Below, one piece after another: positions 22,675-35,213 of a stretch of DNA of 64,000 bases. The DNA lies in the NCBI GenBank assembly GCA_029718625.1, contig CM056376.1:93348445-93412444 (forward strand). Reading direction: 5' to 3'. The stretch's first letter is position 1; each line of letters starts with the position of its first letter. The position numbers and the translations under genes are program-made. Under the pieces are notes generated by a model that did not search any database, had not been told where the DNA came from, and worked only from the letters and a program-made list of their open reading frames with translations. The stretch comes from Synaphobranchus kaupii (lineage: Eukaryota > Chordata > Actinopteri > Anguilliformes > Synaphobranchidae).

Positions 22675-24100
22675 TATTATTATCATTATATTTATGGTTA
22701 TTACATGTTTGTCTGCATGCACTTACATACACATATTATCTCCTTACTCATTTTCATTACAATATGTGGCAGTCTTGCAGAAATATGGCAGTATTTTTAT
22801 ACAATGGATAAATATTTTTACTGTATGAATTCTGAATTTAACTCTGATGAATATACCAGAGTACAAATGGGTGGGTGGAGGCATAATTGACAAGGACTAC
22901 ATGTGTGAAATGGTTCCTCTGGGACTATTCAGCTGTTCAAACACTGAGGCAAGAAAGAGGGAACGTTTCACATCCGTTTCGGACGTTTTACAACCATTTC
23001 TGATGACCTCTAGGTATCCGTGACACCTTAGCCAAAACACTATTACAACGTAGCGGATGAACCCACACAACAGTGTCATTCTCCTGCAGTACTAAACTCC
23101 TCCCCTCCTACAGCTTGTCCTATTTATAGACTCTACCACGCACTGCAGCCCTCTGGTTATGTACTGGATATGTACTTTCAGCATGTGTAGTTATAATCTA
23201 ATGCCTTACCTGTCCATTTTATAAACCCCATTTAGTGCTGTAGTCCCATATGACGGTGGGGGGAGGGGGGTGTTGCGTAAGGTTTGGTGCACTGTGTAAT
23301 TTTGAAAATGCTGTACTCATCACCCATAACAGCTGTCAATTCATATACAAAGATAAACATTCAATCTTTAATATTTCCCACTCTATGTAGATATCAGAAC
23401 TGACACTGTTTGATGATACAGCTCATGAATAAAAAAAAGTGACTTCAGTTTCTGAAAGTCTAATTATCTCAGAAAATGCTGCAACTCTATTTAAATTCTT
23501 GTTGAAGTAAAATAAAAATTTGTGAAAAATGAAGTATTCACTTATGTGGTATGTGGGCTTCCAGACGATTAGTGTGTTTACTGTTGCTACAGAGATTTCC
23601 TGTGGTATTACACTGAATTGCTGTTATATATGCATCACATGAGTCTTTATGCATGAGGCTTGGATCTTATTTATTGGAATGAAGGCTTGTAATGCAGCTG
23701 TAATATGTATTTTCTATCATTATAATAATTACTATCATCATAAATTAACTATTGGTGTTTATAATCTCTATCCCATGGAACCTCTGGCCACCATACAATA
23801 AATAAAATGTCAAAAAATTACTTTGTAATTGACACGTGAATTTCTCATCAATGTTTTAATTTGCAAAATAAGTTTTCACAAAAAAATGTTTTCAGTCGTC
23901 CTGACAACCTCCAGGTCACATGCGAGACCCCTGAGGAAGAGCCGAGTAAGAGTTCACCTTCAGCTTCATAGCTTAGTTTTACCTAAGACACATGGAAAGA
24001 GTGTTGGAGTTCAGGACCCTAATGGTATCCCGCAAGCAGGTGTGTTGCCTGAAGCTTGAGGCAGGCACTTCGAAACATCCAATGTCATCAAATGAAGCTT
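22675..24100. other. Non-coding, AT-rich, nothing recognised
   Basis: No coding or RNA feature is supported in this stretch. Confidence 0.4.
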
Positions 24101-24109
24101 CCGCATAAG

Positions 24110-24250
24110 AGGGTAGCATGGCCTAGAGCCAGAAGGAACTTGATTTGCTACCAGACTGGTAGGGCAAATCCCGGGGGGAACTGTTGTGGCCTTGAGAAAG
24201 GTGCTTGGCTTGGTGATTGATGTCAATGACAAAAGTTTAAAATGTAACTT
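24110..24250 (+). mobile_element. tRNA-derived SINE fragment
   Basis: GGGCAAATCCCGGGGG resembles a decayed B box, and CCTTGAGAAAGGTGCTTGGC is the usual fish SINE body that follows it (compare 27930-28100). Head and tail are incomplete. Confidence 0.55.
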
Positions 24251-24254
24251 GCCA

Positions 24255-24775
24255 GAATAAAGGCTTTTGCTTAGCAGATAGCGAATGTTATTCAGCAAAA
24301 TCTATAGCACACGCATTTCACAATTAACATGGCTATCGATTCCAAACCAAAACCACTTAATGATGATGACGAGTCAGACTGTGCAGGAGTCCTGGAGGCC
24401 AGCAGTGTTTACACTGTTAAATAAACCACCGCTTATCTCTGGGCGCCATTTTGGCATGTAGTCTTTTTTTTTATGGGATACATCTGAGGTCAAGACTTTC
24501 TCCCCCTGTAACCACAGGAAAGATGGGCAATTACTGCAGATCATTTTCAGAGTGTCCTGGGACATCTGGATTACAGAGCCAGAAGTCCTGATTGTGCTGT
24601 TTCTGTGAGTAAATGGGTATCGGGGCATGACAGAGAATTCCTGACACTGCCTCTGAATCACTGCTCGAGATGGTTCTCGAATGCCCTACAGTACTATATT
24701 GTTGGTCGGAAACAGGCAGTCTTCAGATATAGTTTTCAGGAGGACAGAAATGTATGTTGAAATAGTCTTTCTTTG
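24255..24775. other. Non-coding, nothing recognised
   Basis: No feature is supported. A 95-residue minus-strand open frame at 24374-24661 has no recognisable domain. Confidence 0.35.
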
Positions 24776-24792
24776 TATATGAATGTGAATTT

Positions 24793-24897
24793 GTGTGTGC
24801 GTGTTTGTGCATGTGCGTGAACAGAATGTGTGTGTGTGTGTGTGTGCATGTGTGTTTGTGAGTGAACAGAATGTGTGTGTGCGTGTGTGTGTGTGTC
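24793..24897. repeat. (GT)n-rich low-complexity array
   Basis: TG dinucleotides with TGTGCATGTG and TGCG interruptions. The phrase GTGAACAGAATGTGTGTG occurs twice about 45 bp apart, so a small VNTR is embedded. Confidence 0.85.
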
Positions 24898-24899
24898 CA

Positions 24900-25970
24900 T
24901 GCTGAAGTGCCTCCAGAGGCTTTCCACAATAGGTCTGTTGGAGGCTGCGAGCTCTCTGTGACTACTGCCACATGCCACATTGTGAACCAGCCGCCTGTTC
25001 CCTCCGTTCTGAATACGGCACGGTGCCTCCATGGCGGGAGACTGTCTGGAGCTCTGCCAGAAAGGTATCTGCTCCATTCAGCCCTTTAACCCCTATACTG
25101 TACTTTTATTGTGAGACTCTCATTGGAGAGGCATCAATCAAGAAACACAGAGCCACCAATCTGTGAGGGAGTAGCCCAGAGGACTGGAGCTGGCAATAAA
25201 AAATGAGTGTGTGTGTCACTGATGGGAAACTCAAAGTTACTTCTGTCAGTTTTCCTTTGCAGTAAGGTTATTTTTCTGTTTTCAGATAATCAGCGTCAGT
25301 GCCACCTGTGCTTAGCCAATGGCATTGCACATCTTAATCACATGCCCACTGGTTGAGGGCGGGACTGAGGCAGGCCCTACAAGATACATGACAAAAATAA
25401 CTATATCACTGATAATACTACAGTATATATAATACACTTTAAATTGACATTCATACCCATTAAATTAAAGACTACACTTGTTCAATGCAGCACATTAATA
25501 TGTTGTTAATTTATATCATGTTAAAAATATTACAATGTTAAAAATGTTTTTATTCCATAATTGGACATGATTGGCTACATTTCAGTTAGGTGTAGGCCAC
25601 AGAAAGTGTGTGCTCATTAACTGGGTCCTCGGCGGGGAAAATTTAGGAATTCCTGTGATAGATGAGAACCTCAAGGATACAATAGAAATTAGTTCTCGTC
25701 TCCTGCTGAGATGTTGAAATAGCAAATTACCCGTGTAATGGGAGAAAGGTAGACATTTGAACTAATGGATGATTAAACAGAATTTGCAACTGGTTAACGT
25801 TTATTTAGCTTAAAAAATTTTAATTATGTTCTCAAAACATGAATATGCATCTTCCATTTTCATATGGCAAATGACCGTTACCTTCCCATGTTTGAATGAA
25901 CAAAGAAATCAGCGGTCCAATGAACTCATGAAACATAGAAATATTGGAAAAAAATCAATTTACTAACCCC
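24900..25970. other. Non-coding, nothing recognised
   Basis: No coding or RNA feature is supported. Confidence 0.4.
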
Positions 25971-25974
25971 CTGA

Positions 25975-26022
25975 AACACACACACACACATGGACACACA
26001 CACGGACACACATGTGCGCACA
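25975..26022. repeat. (CA)n-rich microsatellite
   Basis: CACACA runs interrupted by TGGA and CGGA. Confidence 0.85.
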
Positions 26023-26024
26023 CA

Positions 26025-26560
26025 ACCTGATTACGTGTGACGGAAAGCACAGTGGGTGCAAACAGCTGCTCTGCCGAGAGCTATTTGTGTTTATAGGGCT
26101 GGTGAAGGTCAATGTGAGATTATAATGTAAAACGTATCCTGGAACTACGAGGGAATCTAAAAAAGGCAGAGGAGGGGGAGGGACCAGATCCTCGTATCCG
26201 AGAGACATAACCTCCATTTCACACCTGCGAGAGAACCAGACTGAGGGTAAGGGCAGCCGTCCGCGGTTTTAGGTTCAAATGCTGTGTTAGGCACTGCCCT
26301 TCTGGCTTCTTGTGAAGCTTTGACCAGGTTTCCTAGGCAATATGCTCACATGCACTTCAGAATAGCTGTTAGGGCAGGTAGTTCATCTCTTAGGCCTTAG
26401 AGTGTGACCCTGCATCACTGCCTGGAAGACATTTCATGAACTCCAGCATTGGCAGTCAGATGTTTAACTGCTCAACTTGGATTGGCGTAGGCCAAGCAAC
26501 TCACTGAATGTGCAGTTATGAGGAAGACATAATCACACATTATTGCCAGCAGCTGGCAGA
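26025..26560. other. Non-coding; possible SINE B box near 26268-26285
   Basis: TTAGGTTCAAATGCTG near 26268 looks like a polymerase III B box, but no A box or SINE body is clear. Nothing else was recognised. Confidence 0.3.
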
Positions 26561-26564
26561 AAGC

Positions 26565-26628
26565 ATGTGTATGTGTGCGTGCGTGCGCGCGCGTGCGTGC
26601 GTGAGAGAGAAAGAGAGAGAGAGAGAGC
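26565..26628. repeat. (TGCG)n / (GA)n alternating purine-pyrimidine tract
   Basis: A TGTGCGTGCGTGCGCGCGCG tract of about 35 bases passes directly into a GAGAGA run. The first part is alternating purine-pyrimidine with high Z-DNA potential. Confidence 0.85.
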
Positions 26629-26629
26629 T

Positions 26630-27925
26630 GCATGCTCACAAAGGTGCTGATCCTGTATGGGTATTCTAAAACCTGTCCCAGATCTTTCAGCATTGACTAA
26701 ATGAGTTCATATATTCCCTTGAAGAGAATGCGGGAGCTGTGTGCAGTGGCGGAACACTGTGCCGTCATCCGGCTCAACTCACTTGACTGCAGGTCACCTC
26801 CAGAGTGCTGCACCAATACTTCACATATGTTTTTACAACCTCAGTATATATTGAGCTATATAAAATCAATATGTTTCTCCTTTAAACTGATCATAACAGG
26901 TAATGAGGTCAGGAAAGAAGTTATACAGGCTACAGCAGCTGACTATATAGCTGTATGGTTCACCTGGTTAAATTGGACACCCATGGCTTTAAATAATACA
27001 TAAGAATGAAAGGTAAGCCACATTCACACAAGCTGTTGTCCTTTTTGTCAGTGTGATACTATATGACATTGTTTAATACCAGTCTTCTCCTCTCTTCTTC
27101 TCCCATTCTGAGCCATTGTGAATGACAAATCGTAGTTTGAATTTGCACTAGGATTTGAATGTTTTCTGGTGAAGTTGGCCAGAAGTTTTAACTGCAAGTT
27201 AGCTATTCAGAGGGGCTACATTTTAACCATGACATTTGCAACATGACATGCTTTATTCGGAGGAGAGAGGGAGAGGCTAGTAGAGAGACAAGTCAGCTTG
27301 GAGGGGGAGGAATCTATTCAAACAGTGCGATGTTATAATGCTCTGATATCCCTGTAGGGAGAGGCAGTGGTGTCGCCATAGAAATATACAACAATTGAGT
27401 CAGGCATCTGCCGTTACGCTGCCTTAAAGCTGAAGATGAAGAGTTGCAGTTTTAGAACAGATTACTCTTCCTCATTTTTATAAAAATACATAAACATGCA
27501 AGACTATAACATTAGAAGAATATCATTACATATGTTCATAAATTAAGCACATAATACTTTTCTGAGGAGAAGAACAAGAGGCATATCATGACAGAAATAA
27601 TTTAGGGGAGCCCAAGGACTGTTGGTCACAAAATGGGTCACATGGGTCAACACAATGAACTTCTCCTGCCAGCAATAGGCTACACTGCAAAAACACTGTG
27701 GCTGGGCTGTCCACAATACTAAAGTACAATACTTTGCCTACAAAAATGACTTGTTTCATTTTTGTAAAAACATTGACAGTAATTAATAATTTAGAGCCAT
27801 AAAGCAAAATGTGAAAACTGCTACAGCAGTCCCTAGCCAACTACTACAGGCAGAGATGAAGGAAATTGCACAGTCAAGCATGCTTTGGTCATCATGTGGC
27901 CTGAATATAGATGAATTCCAGGCTG
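26630..27925. other. Non-coding, nothing recognised
   Basis: No coding or RNA feature is supported. Confidence 0.4.
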
Positions 27926-27929
27926 GGGC

Positions 27930-28100
27930 AATACTAGGAGAAGGACAGAACTGGGCTTTCAGCCAGAGAATTGTGAGTTTGATTCCCAAGAGGGAACACT
28001 GCACTTGTACCCTTGAAAAAGGCATATAACCCGAATTACTTCAACAAATACATGCCCATATAAATGGATGTGAGATAAAAATGTAAACCCTATAAGACAC
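27930..28100 (+). mobile_element. tRNA-derived SINE with L2-like tail (family S2)
   Basis: The B-box AGTTTGATTCC at 27976-27986 is followed by GGAACACTGCACTTGTACCC, TTGAAAAAGGCATATAACCC and ACTTCAACAAATA, the standard order of a widespread fish SINE. The A box is decayed. Confidence 0.65.
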
Positions 28101-28104
28101 CCTG

Positions 28105-29390
28105 GATATGAGTATGTGATAGCAAAGATAACGAAGCCGTATTTGGCCCGTCCTTGTAGCTTGCATTCAGTCAGCCTGTCACAGGAATTTACTGCTGATC
28201 GCCGATGAAATCTCCACTCGCACCTGTACAACAGTACGCCAATCTTGGGAGGTCGTACAGTATGACTAGAGCAAGTTTGAAATTTAATGTCTTTCAGGCA
28301 CTTCCCTTCTGAAAGCAGAATCTGGCCATTCTGAGATAGAGGACCAGTCAATTCCATGTCGGGTAAATGGACTGAAAAAAGAGAAATCCTTTTTACAAGT
28401 GACTCTTATCTAATGCACGCTTGAGGGGACACAGACACCTTAAGACTGTAATGGACTGCCTTCATGTTCATTTTGAATGGAATAAGTTTATGAAACACTG
28501 AAAGAACTTCCATGCATGCATGACGATGTCCTAAAATGGCCACTGTACACATGCTTTCAACAAAAACAAATTATTTTCACTTGGTTTTAAAAAGAATGAA
28601 ACTGCATTCCAATAGTCAAATTTCTTTCATGCCACTTTTTACCCTTCTGGACATAAACTGATCAGTTTGGTAGTACAACAGTAAGGGCTATAGAAAATAA
28701 AACGTCAAAGGCTAAATTTTGTTTGGGAAATGCGTCACACTGTCTCTGTGTCACTTTCTATCCATTCTCACTCTAATCTACATGGGGATTTAAAGATTAG
28801 TAAACGAGATCAAACTATATCCGACTGTTCACCTGAAAACATATCAGGTGTTTGTTTGTTCAGTAAACAGGCAGTAAACGTACTTGTGGCAAATGGGATA
28901 TGTTGGTCCTATACTGGCATGGCACAGCAGGTCAAGTCTCTGGCAGTTTCTTAAAATGGAGAGAATTGTTATTCTTAATGATCAACTTTACATCAAGGTA
29001 TACTGGACCTTTCCTTTCAATTTATGACTGATCCTCAGGGGGTATCTTCTTTCAGGCAGAAATCCATACTAAGTAATCTGCTGAAACAGGTCTTTACAGA
29101 AAATCTGTAAAAACTCCCCCTTGAACACCATGCTTGATTGATTTTTAAGTAAAAAAATATTTTTGTGCAATAAATCCAAGTCTAGTTATAAACAGGGGGA
29201 CTTTGTAATGTAATCTTCGCTAAAACCACACACAATCATGCACGAGTGCACACACACATATCATTTTTGGAAGCTTTTATCTCAGGCATGGAACACCATC
29301 ATTCTTCTTATGTAGGGCTAAAAAAAGAGGTCAATAGGCTATTCTGTGGACAGTGCACACAGTGGCACAGGTGGGAGGGTGGGAGGGTGT
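28105..29390. other. Non-coding, nothing recognised
   Basis: AT-rich sequence with no coding or RNA feature that I can support. Confidence 0.4.
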
Positions 29391-29396
29391 TGGAAG

Positions 29397-30676
29397 CACA
29401 GTGGGCCTCGTTTATTATTCATGCATATGTTCAAATCTAATCGTAGAGTGTACGTACAACCATTGTTATGCACATTTCTGGATTTACCAAAGTAAACATT
29501 CTGTCAGGTCAACTCACATATTCAAGTGACATGTTATAATGAATGAATGTGCTGCATAATTCTTTTAGTTTGGCGCTGAATGGATCTGCTTTAGGTACTA
29601 CTCTGGAGCACAGGCATCTCCCCGCTAAACAGGAGATGACCAGAAACCCCCCGTACCAACGCAGATCCAAACAACAGGTGGAAGCCGAGGTGATGGAGGG
29701 TGATCAACCTACGCGTTGCCTAATTGGCAAAAATAATATCTGAATAAATATATTTTTATTAGACATCGCTATTAGCTGCTCATCACATGTAGCCTATGGA
29801 GAGAAGCATGAGCCAGTTAAATTGATTCAATTAGAAAATAGCCTCGGTATAATGATTTATTGGAGACAGCCTTATGAAATTAATTAAGCATCACCAGTCA
29901 TGTTGTATGTAAGACACAAAAATGTAACCTTTTTTAATTTTTTCTAAGAATGGCCAATCTAGCTTTATTAGCCTAGAAGACCTAGGAAATGCCACACCCC
30001 GGCATGATGCCTCCAGAATAAGTGGAAAAGGATACTGCAAGTCGCTGTCGCCGTCTTCTATCACACCTTGCTGGGCCACTTTCCCAATGAGCTCCCCCCA
30101 TCCTCTCATCTGCAGGTGAGAGGTCCGGGATGCCCTTTCCTCCACCTGTACTGCCACAACTTTCTTTTGAACAGTTATTATTATTATTTTTTTAATCTTA
30201 GGCAGCTGTAGTTCGCCATTCAAAGCACTATTTACAGCCTTGGTTATCCTCTGCCACATAGTGACTTTTGAGCTAGTCAGCACACCACTACTATCGCTCC
30301 CAGAAAGCACACATTTATTTTCATGTACTTCATTCAGAAGCATTTGAATTTCACCCTCACAGAAAAATTATTCTTCTTTGCTTTCCTGTTGCCTGCAATG
30401 GCCTAGAATACTGAGAAAACCACGTTGGCACGTGCGAGGTGAGGTGGCCTTGCCAGATATGGTAATAAATGGGCGTGCGAGTACAGTAATTCATAATGAT
30501 GTGCACAAGCTTCCTAATATATGATTACGTCTGATTTATCAACCTGCAAACGCATCAGAATGCTCAGATCAGTGGTTTATGTTTGATGAATCACATGTGA
30601 AACTTTCATACGCAAGTTGGTACACTCAAATATACGCTCATTATTACGACCTTATTGATAAATGAGGCCCATTGTG
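29397..30676. mobile_element. Harbinger-like DNA transposon remnant, 1.28 kb
   Basis: The left terminus CACAGTGGGCCTCGTTTAT and the right terminus, in reverse complement CACAATGGGCCTCATTTAT, are inverted repeats. The interior carries a minus-strand reading frame with a Myb/SANT-like segment (next entry), which PIF/Harbinger elements encode beside their nuclease. No nuclease gene is present, so the element is non-autonomous or deleted. Terminal similarity links it to the 249-bp MITE at 6114-6362. No certain target duplication was identified, so the superfamily is inferred. Confidence 0.6.
29891..30343 (-). pseudogene. Myb/SANT-like DNA-binding protein fragment of a transposon
   Basis: The 150-codon frame contains SSKVTMWQRITKAVNSAL followed by a K/V-rich helix, which resembles the second and third helices of the Myb/SANT-like domain used by Harbinger-type elements to bind their termini. 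The N-terminus before VLSGSD is probably missing part of helix 1. After about residue 60 the sequence turns into VQVEERAS and has no domain I recognise. It sits wholly inside the inverted repeats of the surrounding element. Likely decayed; assignment is from motif memory. Confidence 0.45.
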
Positions 30677-30727
30677 TGTCTGTCCTTCATTCAGCCTGGG
30701 TGTATATGCATGTGGTAGATATGTATG

Positions 30728-30772
30728 TGTGTCTACATGTGTAAGTGTGAGAGAGAGTGAGAGAGAGAGAGC
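30728..30772. repeat. (GT)n / (GA)n low-complexity tract
   Basis: TGTGTG-type sequence passing into GAGAGAGAGA. Confidence 0.75.
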
Positions 30773-30837
30773 AATAAATAATAATCAACTTATGTAGTTT
30801 TATTTCATATGGACTCAGCAAGAGAAATGCGATAGAG

Positions 30838-31080
30838 CAGTGGTTCTCAAACTCGGTTCTCTTTCCCGACAGGGCTCCTCATTAGCAGCTCACAGATGTT
30901 ATTAGCTAGAAGCAATTACTTACTATGGCTGCCACAGAGCTCTACTCGAGTTCAGCTGGACTGAAACCAAAATTAACTGGGCTGTACTGAACCACTGGCA
31001 GCTAGGCATTGCGCAAATGACACATCGCAGGTCCAAGGCAAGCAGAATGGACCTGGAATACCAATGGTTGAGACACCCAT
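30838..31080. mobile_element. Possible decayed hAT-type MITE
   Basis: CAGTGGTTCTCAAACTCGGT at the left and CCAATGGTTGAGACACCC at the right are imperfect inverted ends of the CAGNGGTTCTCAA type used by fish hAT elements. No 8-bp duplication is clear. Confidence 0.4.
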
Positions 31081-31084
31081 GCCT

Positions 31085-31515
31085 TCCAACGAGAGGAATG
31101 CCAATACAGCCTTAATTTGGCCATGACACCACCTCTAGGAAGACTTCTTCTCCCCTGGTATATGGAAATAGAGGTCTCAAGTGAATAATGCTATCCGAAA
31201 TGAATAGCATTCTCTCCAGGGGCTCACACAGTTCCTAAAGGCTCATTATACATGACTGGACTCCTTAGAACTTTCAGGGATTCCCCAGCGGATGAGGAGT
31301 GGGGGTTACAGACAGAGCTTCAGCCTATTAAATGACTGCATCACACAGTCGGTAGCCTCCACACGGACGGGTTTAATGCCATGTGTAACCCAGGCAACAG
31401 CGAGTCAACGAGATGACTACCAGAATCGATATAAGTGCATTGTTCTTGTACATTTTCCTATATACTGTATCTGAAGCTGTGGGTATTCTTTTTATTATTT
31501 TTTTTCTTTTTAATG
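31085..31515. other. Non-coding, nothing recognised
   Basis: No coding or RNA feature is supported. Confidence 0.4.
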
Positions 31516-31518
31516 TGG

Positions 31519-31705
31519 GAGCCTATGTACAAAAGGTTCTATAATTTCTAAACGGTTCATTCGATAAGGATGAAAATACCCTCAAATTAAAGCTGATATT
31601 CTGCACTTCAACCTCATTGTCATTGTATCCTTTCAAACTCAAAGTGCTAGAGTACAGAACCAAAATAACAAAATAATGTGTCACTGTCCAATGAATTATG
31701 GTGCT
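31519..31705 (+). mobile_element. Tc1-like terminus, copy 2 of 3
   Basis: Blocks TTCTAAACGGTTCATTCGAT, CCCTCAAATTAAAGCTGA, AAGTGCTAGAGTACAGA and TGTCACTGTCCAATG follow the same order as at 6850-7052 and 37718-37945. Confidence 0.65.
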
Positions 31706-31709
31706 CACT

Positions 31710-32530
31710 GTTTGTACATACATTCACATAGAGTGCCCTCATATACATATAATTATTCTTCATTCTTCATTCCCATTCTTCATACAACACCTTGCAGATG
31801 GATGATGCCCTTCTGTTGCATACAATTGTTCATTTACATAGTTCTTTGAGTTGTCTGTTTGATATTAACCTCCCAGCCCTCTTCATACTGGATATGATTG
31901 AATTAAGGATTATGTAAGAATTACTATTTGGGGAGAGAAAAACAGATGTAAAAAATTCCTGGGATATTCATGAATGTTTTATGGAATGCAGAGATAGGCT
32001 GCCTTTTAAGTAGGAGAATATGATTTCTTTGTTTTGTCATTTAATTTTCCCCCTGAAATACTCTCTGATGCATGCATGCTCTGTTCTGTGGAGTGTGGAT
32101 CATTTCATTACAAAGACATCATTTTTCGACATGTTGCTTTGCAGTTGAGTCTCACAATTTTATTTAATTTTTCAGGCACTTTTACAGTACATGTTCCACT
32201 GACAGGATCTGCAGTTGATCCTTTCGTGGATCTGGAACCAATTAACATTACCTGCACTGTTTTAAATGAATGATGTCATAATGCATTCTAATCACCCATC
32301 CCAGCCACGTTATTGTATTTGCAACCAATAGAAAATTGTATGGATCTGCTGGGAAAATATGGCTCCCAGTAACTGGAGGTGGTTATGTTGCTATTAGATA
32401 ATAATAGCGCAGGGTTATACATGTGTGAAGTTTAAAACAGTTTTATACTCAGTCAGCCTTCCTTCTAACACCTGGAAGGAACAGGTGACAAACTGATGCT
32501 AACAACAGAACTACACTTTTAAGTGACCAA
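31710..32530. other. Non-coding; conserved-looking AT-rich stretch near 32020-32220
   Basis: The region around 32020-32220 is non-repetitive and rich in ATTTAATTTT-type sequence. No gene is supported. A 79-codon open frame at 32034-32273 has no domain. Confidence 0.3.
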
Positions 32531-32536
32531 AGTATA

Positions 32537-32571
32537 AAAATAATAATTAAAAAATAATAATAATAATTATA

Positions 32572-32614
<43 letters not shown>

Positions 32615-32640
32615 CATTATTATCATCAACATAATTATTT
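32537..32640. repeat. (AAT)n / (TTA)n microsatellite, self-complementary
   Basis: An AATAAT run is followed within about 20 bases by a long TTATTA run, so the two halves can pair as a hairpin. Confidence 0.9.
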
Positions 32641-32644
32641 AGTA

Positions 32645-33520
32645 CTTCAATATAATAATAGTACCATTGCTTAATTTTTTTTGCCCGATGTTTATTTCCA
32701 AATTGGGAATACCCAGGCAGAATTTTCCCTTATCTAGGATGACCTACAGGGTATTAGTCAAAGAAATAATAAAATACGAAAAATAGTGCAATACACCACT
32801 TGTGGTTTGGAGCTGTACAATGGCTAATGTCAAGTGCCAGAGACGTTATAAAGGGGGGTATGTAGGGGCTTGTGGTTCATGACAGGACACATATAGATTA
32901 AACGATCCAGCAAAAGGACTACTGAGGAAGCTTACAGGAATATAGAAATTCAATCCATCAAAGGACCTGATGCATGTTTCATAGCAATAGCATTGCTTCT
33001 CCACTGAAGATATCAAATAGACTAACCATTTTGCAAGTAAAGGTACAAACAGGGGATATTCATAACTAACAGCATGAGACAAATGCGCTAAAACTGGTTA
33101 AAGAGATGTGACAGAATACAAATGATATAGACAGGAAGGAGGAAAGACATTGAGAGACAAGCTGCCATCTACACTCTCAACATAAATATTTGGAACCTAC
33201 TGTCAGGTAAAGGACAGCTTGTGCACTCTATAATTTCTTAAAAGGATCAGAGTGCCACTTCTACTTGCATTGCCATCATGCAGACTGGAGTGTACAGTGG
33301 AGTGATTCTCAAACAATGCTGACAGCTGCTTAAACCACAGCGCGTACCATCACTCACTGTCACAGCTCTATTCTATGTGCTCTCAAGTGGTTCGGTCAGG
33401 AAGACGCTTACCAAGGGAGCGTGGGCAGCACTAGCAGGCCAGGCAATGTCATTACATGACTACGAACAGGAGTCCAAACAAACAGGACACAGTTGGCTTT
33501 GTCGTGGGACTAAGTTGATT
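32645..33520. other. Non-coding, nothing recognised
   Basis: No coding or RNA feature is supported. Confidence 0.4.
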
Positions 33521-33524
33521 TCAG

Positions 33525-33556
33525 ATTTTTGCTGCATCAGTTAATGCAGCAAAAAT
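33525..33556. other. Perfect 13-bp hairpin
   Basis: ATTTTTGCTGCAT (33525-33537) and ATGCAGCAAAAAT (33544-33556) are exact reverse complements around a 6-nt loop (CAGTTA). The stem is too short for a typical pre-miRNA. Confidence 0.8.
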
Positions 33557-33559
33557 TAC

Positions 33560-35080
33560 CGGCTGCCTGCGGTTCACCAGTTTGACATCCGTGAGAGATG
33601 TTGTCACTTCCAATCTGAACGGCGCCAACGCACCTGTCGTTGTGCATGGCTCATAGTGTGGAATATCGTCACCGGATCTGAGTTTGTCTGAGGAATGCAC
33701 GTTGTTCACCTCCAGAGCTTCCTGCCTCGATGTAACCAGATGTGCAGATAAGAATCTTGTAACAGAGACAGGAAAGATGCCATCCATTACTGCCATGTAA
33801 GACACTCCATGAGAGAGAGATGTAGTTTTGTTCCCCTTTCAGTGGACTGAAAGGAAGCCATGTTTTGATCGCACTGAAAGGAAGCCCTATGGTTGTTTTA
33901 CAATCAAATGTAATCTTGTTGAATTAAGGTTAACCTTCCTATTATATTAGCATTTTACTGCCATTTGTGTAAAACAAAAAGTCATTTCTGGCCATGTAGA
34001 CCAAATAATAGGAAGGCAAAATTAAAAGTTGAAAACTGTTTTCTATTATTAACTAGCACAACTTTCCTTTTTTACACAAACCCAATCATGAATTAAAATT
34101 AGACCTTTAAATGTTTCACAAGCACCAGCCTGCTTTGAAGCAGAATGAGTGGGAGTCATACTTCACAAAATCCAAAAAACATTTACAGAGCAGAATAGCC
34201 TGTGGATAGAGTAACTGTCACTGATCAGTATACACAATGGATGGGGTATAATGGTTCACCATTGATGCATGGTTGTTGTTTGTTTCCCTGCATTATTTCT
34301 AACCATGGTCATGAGTATACTACAGTGCATAGTAGGACTAGTACATTACACAGTAAGGAGTGCTGTATGTAGCATTCTCAAATGTTAAGTGTTTAAGCTT
34401 GTAGGATTCAGCACCAACATTCACCATGTTGAACAACTGCAAGTGCTACCCATGAATGGCTTCTCTGGAAAGCTCCATGCATGAATTTTGCAAGCTCCAT
34501 TAGCGGAATGCTATTGTATTTGCTTTGTGAAACATCAGAATTGCAAAGATGAGGCCTAGGGGTATGAGTGTTAAGGGACAATGAGATGAATGATTGTGAA
34601 GGTTTGATTTCCCCTGCTCCTCTGTTAGATGAAAGAGCGATACAGGAGTGCTTTCTTTTGGGGGCTGGAGGGGTGGTGAGGACATGGGTCCATTAGAGGA
34701 TTGATGTGAAGAAAGCCAAAAAGTATGGACTCAAGGCCAATTAATATGGAGACAAGGATGAAGAATAAGGGATTTTAGCTTTTTTATATATATACGTACA
34801 TGTATATATTTTGTCCCTGTTAATGGATGTAAACGTCTGGACTTTCACGCACACAAGCCACCTGGACTGTCCACTTGCCATACTGATCTGAAAAAAGCTA
34901 TGGATGGATTCCATCTCTGTTCAGAACTCATTCTTCATTATACCACACATTATGTAACCAGGTTACTCTGGTAGAGGGGGCGGAATCTATAATCAGATTA
35001 TACTTCTCCCAGTGAGAGGCAGCAGCCTTCCAAATACTAGGGCTGCTGCCCAATCTGTAAAAAAATAGATAGAGAGAACA
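33560..35080. other. Non-coding, nothing recognised
   Basis: ACTGAAAGGAAGCC occurs twice near 33845-33885 as a small local duplication. No coding or RNA gene was seen. Confidence 0.4.
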
Positions 35081-35083
35081 AAT

Positions 35084-35189
35084 TACCCTAATGGAAATGT
35101 AATATACTGCAGTATATTTAAAATACATTGTGAAGATAATTTTGATATATTTACAATATAATGCACTATATTCTTTTTCCATATGGGTA
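35084..35189. mobile_element. Palindromic MITE family P, copy 2 of 3
   Basis: TACCCTAATGGAAA and TTTCCATATGGGTA bound a palindrome with an ATACTGCAGTATAT core near the left end. The right core is mutated to ATGCACTATAT. Confidence 0.85.
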
Positions 35190-35213
35190 AATAAAACAAA
35201 TGTATTTATATAT

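Noticed and set aside
29246..29440. 64-codon ORF
   Set aside because: It runs into the terminal repeat of the Harbinger-like element and has no domain.
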